Shown here piece by piece: positions 23,340 through 26,132 of a DNA stretch of 26,132 nt. This DNA is from CALLMJ01 sp964493765 (GTDB lineage: Bacteria; Bacteroidota; Bacteroidia; J057; CALLMJ01). The first letter of the stretch is position 1. Every line of letters begins with the position of its first letter. A program made the translations under genes and the position numbers. The notes below the pieces were generated by a model that was not told the DNA's origin, did no database searches, and saw only the letters and a list, made by a program, of their open reading frames with translations. The stretch covers positions 1 to 26,132 of the forward strand of contig CAZBPK010000116.1 in assembly GCA_964493765.1 (NCBI GenBank), in the 5' to 3' direction.

Positions 23340-25340
23340 ATGAATGCTCTAATTCACGAAACAAGTCCTTACTTGTTACAACATGCACACAACCCTGTTC
23401 AATGGTTTCCATGGAAAAAAGAAATTTTAGAAAAAGCCAAACAAGAAAATCAATTGATTTTAGTAAGTATTGGGTATGCTGCATGCCATTGGTGCCATGT
23501 TATGGAAAAAGAATGCTTTGAAGACCCTCAAGTGGCTCAATTAATGAACGAACTTTTTGTAAACATCAAAGTAGATAGAGAAGAAAGACCCGATGTTGAT
23601 CATTTTTATATGGATGCTATTCAATTGATGAACGGTAATGGTGGCTGGCCTTTAAATTGTATTTGTTTACCCGATGGCACTCCCATTTTTGGTGCTACTT
23701 ATGTCCCTAAAAATCGTTGGTTAGATACTCTTCAAAAAGTTCATGATTATGTTCATAAAAACCATGAAAAAGCGTTAGAAGTAGGAAAAAATGTATTAAA
23801 AGGCATTCAAAATTTTGAATCCACTCAAAATTTAAAACGCCAATCAGAAATTTCAGAAAAACATATTCATCAAATTCTTGATAATTTGCTTAAAAAAATA
23901 GATTTTGAAGAGGGAGGGTTTAAAACCGCTCCTAAATTCCCTACCCCCATTAATTGGATTTTTTTGACAAGATTAAGCACCAAAATTCAAAATCCCCAAC
24001 TAGATACTGCTATTTTAACCACTTTAAAAAAAATGGCTTTGGGAGGTATCTATGACCAAGTTGGTGGTGGATTTGCTAGATATTCCGTTGATGAATACTG
24101 GAAAGTGCCTCATTTTGAAAAAATGCTTTACGATAATGCACAGTTAATCCAACTTTATACAGAAGCCTACCAAAAATTTAAAAACCCTCTTTTTAAATCC
24201 ATTGTTTATGAAACAGTAAATTTTTTATTTAAGGAGTTACTTTCCCCTGAAAATGCTTTTTCTTCTTCTTTAGATGCTGATTCTGAAGGAATAGAAGGAA
24301 AGTTTTATATATGGACTTATTCCGAATTAAAAGAAATTTTACAAGAGGATTTCCCTCTCTTTGCGGAAATTTTTAATATTCAGCAACTTGGCAACTGGGA
24401 ACATGGTTATAATATTTTATTTTTATCCAATACCCTTGAAGAAATTGCAAACAAAAAAAATATCCCTTTACAAAATTTGATTGAAAAAGTTCACCAATGG
24501 AAAAAAACTTTATATAATCTTAGAAATCAAAGAATAAGACCTATAACCGATGATAAAATTCTTCTTTCATGGAACGCTTTAACTATACAATCATTAGCTT
24601 ATGCCTCACGTGTTTTTGATGAACCTCAATGGTTAGAAAAATCTCTTTTAACCTTCCAATTCATTGAGAACCAAATGAAAAAAAATGAAGAATTTTATTT
24701 CCGTACTCACAAAAACGGCAAATCAAAAATTGACGCTTTTTTAGAAGACTACGTAACAATAGCTCATGCAGCTTTAGAACTTTTCGTTTCCACTGGAGAT
24801 GCACAATATCTAAAAAAAGTTTTTCAAATCACTCAAACCGTTCAAACCTATTTTTATGATGATAAAAGCCAAGTTTTTCAATTTGCGAACAAAGAATTTA
24901 ATGAGCTTTTAGTAAATAAAACCGAACTTTATGATTCTGTCATTCCATCTTCTAATTCCATGATGATGAATTTGTTAATGACTCTATATCATATTGAATA
25001 TGAACCTCAGTATTTTCAAATGATAGAAAACATTTTGTTGCAACTTTTACCATTAATTACACAATACCCGAATTCCCATGCCAATTGGGCTTGGTTATTA
25101 AGTCGCTGGGTTTATGGAGAAAATGAATGGGTTATCACTGGGAAAGAAAATGAAAAATTCATTCAAAAAATAGAACAAGAGTTTTACAAACCATTTTTGC
25201 TAAAATTTCCTTTAAATCAGAGTTTAAGTTACATGCTATTTAGAGGTAAATATCAGGAAGAAACCAATTTTTACTTATGTGAAAAAGGAAGCTGTCAAAA
25301 ACCTGAGACCCAATTAGACAACATTTTGCATAAAATTTAG
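23340..25340 (+). CDS. DUF255/YyaL-family protein with thioredoxin-like domain
   Basis: 666-residue protein of the YyaL/spermatogenesis-associated-20 family. The N-terminal block MNALIHETSPYLLQHAHNPV and WFPW is the family signature. A thioredoxin-like domain follows with a Cys49-His-Trp-Cys52 motif (YAACHWCHVME) and KVDREERPDVD. The remaining about 500 residues are the alpha/alpha-barrel-like region resembling N-acylglucosamine 2-epimerase (GGIYDQVGGGFARYSVDEYW, VPHFEKMLYDNAQL, SSSLDADSEG, ITDDKILLSWNAL). The biochemical role of the family is not firmly established. There is no signal peptide, so it is cytoplasmic. It starts 54 bp after the acyl-CoA dehydrogenase with no clear -7 box, so it may be co-transcribed. 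Its 3' end is followed by repeat copy 3. Confidence 0.94.
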   Translation: MNALIHETSPYLLQHAHNPVQWFPWKKEILEKAKQENQLILVSIGYAACHWCHVMEKECFEDPQVAQLMNELFVNIKVDREERPDVDHFYMDAIQLMNGNGGWPLNCICLPDGTPIFGATYVPKNRWLDTLQKVHDYVHKNHEKALEVGKNVLKGIQNFESTQNLKRQSEISEKHIHQILDNLLKKIDFEEGGFKTAPKFPTPINWIFLTRLSTKIQNPQLDTAILTTLKKMALGGIYDQVGGGFARYSVDEYWKVPHFEKMLYDNAQLIQLYTEAYQKFKNPLFKSIVYETVNFLFKELLSPENAFSSSLDADSEGIEGKFYIWTYSELKEILQEDFPLFAEIFNIQQLGNWEHGYNILFLSNTLEEIANKKNIPLQNLIEKVHQWKKTLYNLRNQRIRPITDDKILLSWNALTIQSLAYASRVFDEPQWLEKSLLTFQFIENQMKKNEEFYFRTHKNGKSKIDAFLEDYVTIAHAALELFVSTGDAQYLKKVFQITQTVQTYFYDDKSQVFQFANKEFNELLVNKTELYDSVIPSSNSMMMNLLMTLYHIEYEPQYFQMIENILLQLLPLITQYPNSHANWAWLLSRWVYGENEWVITGKENEKFIQKIEQEFYKPFLLKFPLNQSLSYMLFRGKYQEETNFYLCEKGSCQKPETQLDNILHKI

Positions 25341-25356
25341 TTTTTATTAAGTTTTT

Positions 25357-25485
25357 GGGCGTGTCCCTTGCTACGCTGCGGGTCGGGCTGCTTCGGGCTT
25401 CGCTATCGCTTCGGCAATCCTTTTTCCACTTTTTTCAAAAGTGTCAAAAGGCAGTGCCACTACGTGCCCTACGCATCCCTCACGC
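25357..25485 (-). repeat. GC-rich intergenic repeat, copy 3 (129 bp, inverted)
   Basis: Third family member, on the minus strand. Read that way it begins GCGTGAGGGATGCGTAGGG and ends AAGGGACACGCCC. The outer 39 bases differ from copies 1 and 2 at two positions each. The central hairpin (25420-25450) has CACTTTT/AAAAGTG (7 bp) and CTTTT/AAAAG (5 bp) separated by a 2x2 internal loop; this AT-rich arm is unrelated to the GC-rich arms of the other copies. It begins 10 nt past the stop of the minus-strand nuclease-like gene, in that gene's orientation, and fills most of the gap between two converging genes. Confidence 0.92.
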
Positions 25486-25495
25486 ATACTAAATA

Positions 25496-26132
25496 TTACA
25501 AATTCTCAATTTCTTGTTTTGATAAACCTGTTTTATTAGCAATAACTTCAATATCAATATTTAGCGTTTTCAAAAACCTCGCAGTTTCTATTAATTTTAA
25601 ACGTTCTTTTTCAGCTCTTTTCTTTTCCTCCTCCAATAATTTTTCCTTCTCTTCTGCTCTTTTCTTCTCCTCCTCAGCTCTTTTTCTTTCTTTTTCTGCT
25701 ATCTCCAAAGCTTGTTCTATTTCTAATTCTTTCTGTTTAAAAGACGCTATAATTTCATCTTCTACATCCATAATCCCTTTTACTTCCTCTTCCTCTATTG
25801 CTTTCCTTAAACGCCTCAATAATGGAAAATATTTCTCAGGCAAACCATTTTCATCGTATTCTACTTGATGACGTTTCGCTAAATCAAATATATCCATTAA
25901 CCTTTCTAACTCATCCGTTTTATTTTTTTTCTTTTTTAATGAAGGGATTTGTATGATAATACAATCATGAGTTAAAGATTCTATAAATCTGCTTTTGCCA
26001 CTTTCTAAAACTTTGTTTGTGCCGTGTTCCAAAATCTGTCTTTTTACTCGTATGATAGGATAATCCTGATACTCCTCCAAGTAATGTCCTAAAATATAAA
26101 TGGTTACAAGCGGTAACGGTTTACCCGCTTCA
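25496..26132 (-). CDS. Probable Rpn/PD-(D/E)XK nuclease-family protein, C-terminal part, 5' end outside the window
   Basis: The frame is open to the window edge, so only the C-terminal about 211 residues are seen. Visible order: LPLVTIYILGHYLEEYQ, then RFIESLTHDCIIIQIPSLKK (a pattern I associate with Rpn/PD-(D/E)XK transposase-like nucleases of Bacteroidota), a helical stretch, then a highly charged Lys/Glu/Arg/Ala coiled coil (about 70 residues, repeated KKRAEE units). It closes with ANKTGLSKQEIENL, the short helix-turn-helix-like tail common in this family. The nuclease active site would lie upstream of the window. Rpn relatives are DNA endonucleases that promote RecA-independent recombination. 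Family assignment rests on the C-terminus only and is moderate. A TTG at 26080 is unlikely to be the start. Confidence 0.6.
   Translation of the reverse strand, partial: EAGKPLPLVTIYILGHYLEEYQDYPIIRVKRQILEHGTNKVLESGKSRFIESLTHDCIIIQIPSLKKKKNKTDELERLMDIFDLAKRHQVEYDENGLPEKYFPLLRRLRKAIEEEEVKGIMDVEDEIIASFKQKELEIEQALEIAEKERKRAEEEKKRAEEKEKLLEEEKKRAEKERLKLIETARFLKTLNIDIEVIANKTGLSKQEIENL

Noticed and set aside
2173..25485. The repeats as a CRISPR array or an insertion sequence
   Set aside because: Copies are kilobases apart with no regular spacers. Each is about 130 bp, encodes no transposase and lacks consistent target-site duplications (a 4-bp AAAT match near copy 1 is not seen at the others).
25368..25868. 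166-codon ORF on the plus strand over repeat copy 3 and the nuclease-like gene
   Set aside because: The first part is repeat translation; the Ser/Phe-rich remainder is the antisense of the Lys/Glu coiled coil on the minus strand, which is the real gene.

Overview
The window looks like chromosome of a low-GC Bacteroidota, most likely from the Cytophagales/Cytophagia side (an inference, made without any database search). Supporting signs are very AT-rich DNA; near-absence of Shine-Dalgarno sequences; repeated Bacteroidota-type -7 boxes (TAnnTTTG) a few bases before start codons; a giant secreted protein with a type IX secretion (T9SS) C-terminal sorting domain; and LytTR, Crp-like and SpoIIE-type regulators typical of the phylum.

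Layout. 1-2134: a LytS-type histidine kinase (5' end outside the window) overlapping a LytTR response regulator, then a Crp/Fnr-family regulator. 2135-7390: a 1561-residue multidomain T9SS cargo protein, flanked by two directly repeated GC-rich elements of about 130 bp. 7391-8749: an NtrC-like response regulator with an altered GAFTGA loop and a worn C-terminal helix-turn-helix. 8864-12006: a tight four-gene operon with tpiA, plsY, a GAF-SpoIIE phosphatase and a TrpF-like protein that lacks the catalytic Cys. 12007-12366: a convergent intergenic region with a full promoter, a possible small RNA of about 100 nt, and terminators facing both ways. 12367-13793 (minus): surE and a small outer-membrane-barrel-like protein. 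13938-15268: an unknown lipoprotein and an unknown small secreted protein. 15407-19380: an M16 metallopeptidase, then a TPR-SpoIIE phosphatase overlapping an SDR oxidoreductase. 19405-21518 (minus): lysA-nadK. 21633-25340: an AidB-like acyl-CoA dehydrogenase and a DUF255/YyaL thioredoxin-fold protein. 25357-26132: a third copy of the GC-rich repeat and the C-terminal part of a probable Rpn/PD-(D/E)XK-family protein running off the edge.

Most of the content is housekeeping metabolism (triose phosphate, phospholipid, lysine/peptidoglycan precursor and NADP synthesis) interleaved with signalling. tpiA and plsY sit on either side of the dihydroxyacetone-phosphate/glycerol-3-phosphate branch into phospholipids. 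Two SpoIIE-type phosphatases are present without an obvious partner (anti-anti-sigma or switch kinase) in the window.

The most unusual signal is the repeat family. Three copies have nearly identical flanks, but a central hairpin has different arm sequences in each copy while staying self-complementary, and every copy lies just after a stop codon in the same polarity as the gene it follows. Next are the candidate small RNA at about 12046-12147 and three genes whose -7 box is only 4-5 nt before ATG, which predicts leaderless mRNAs. No tRNA, rRNA, CRISPR array or complete insertion sequence was seen.
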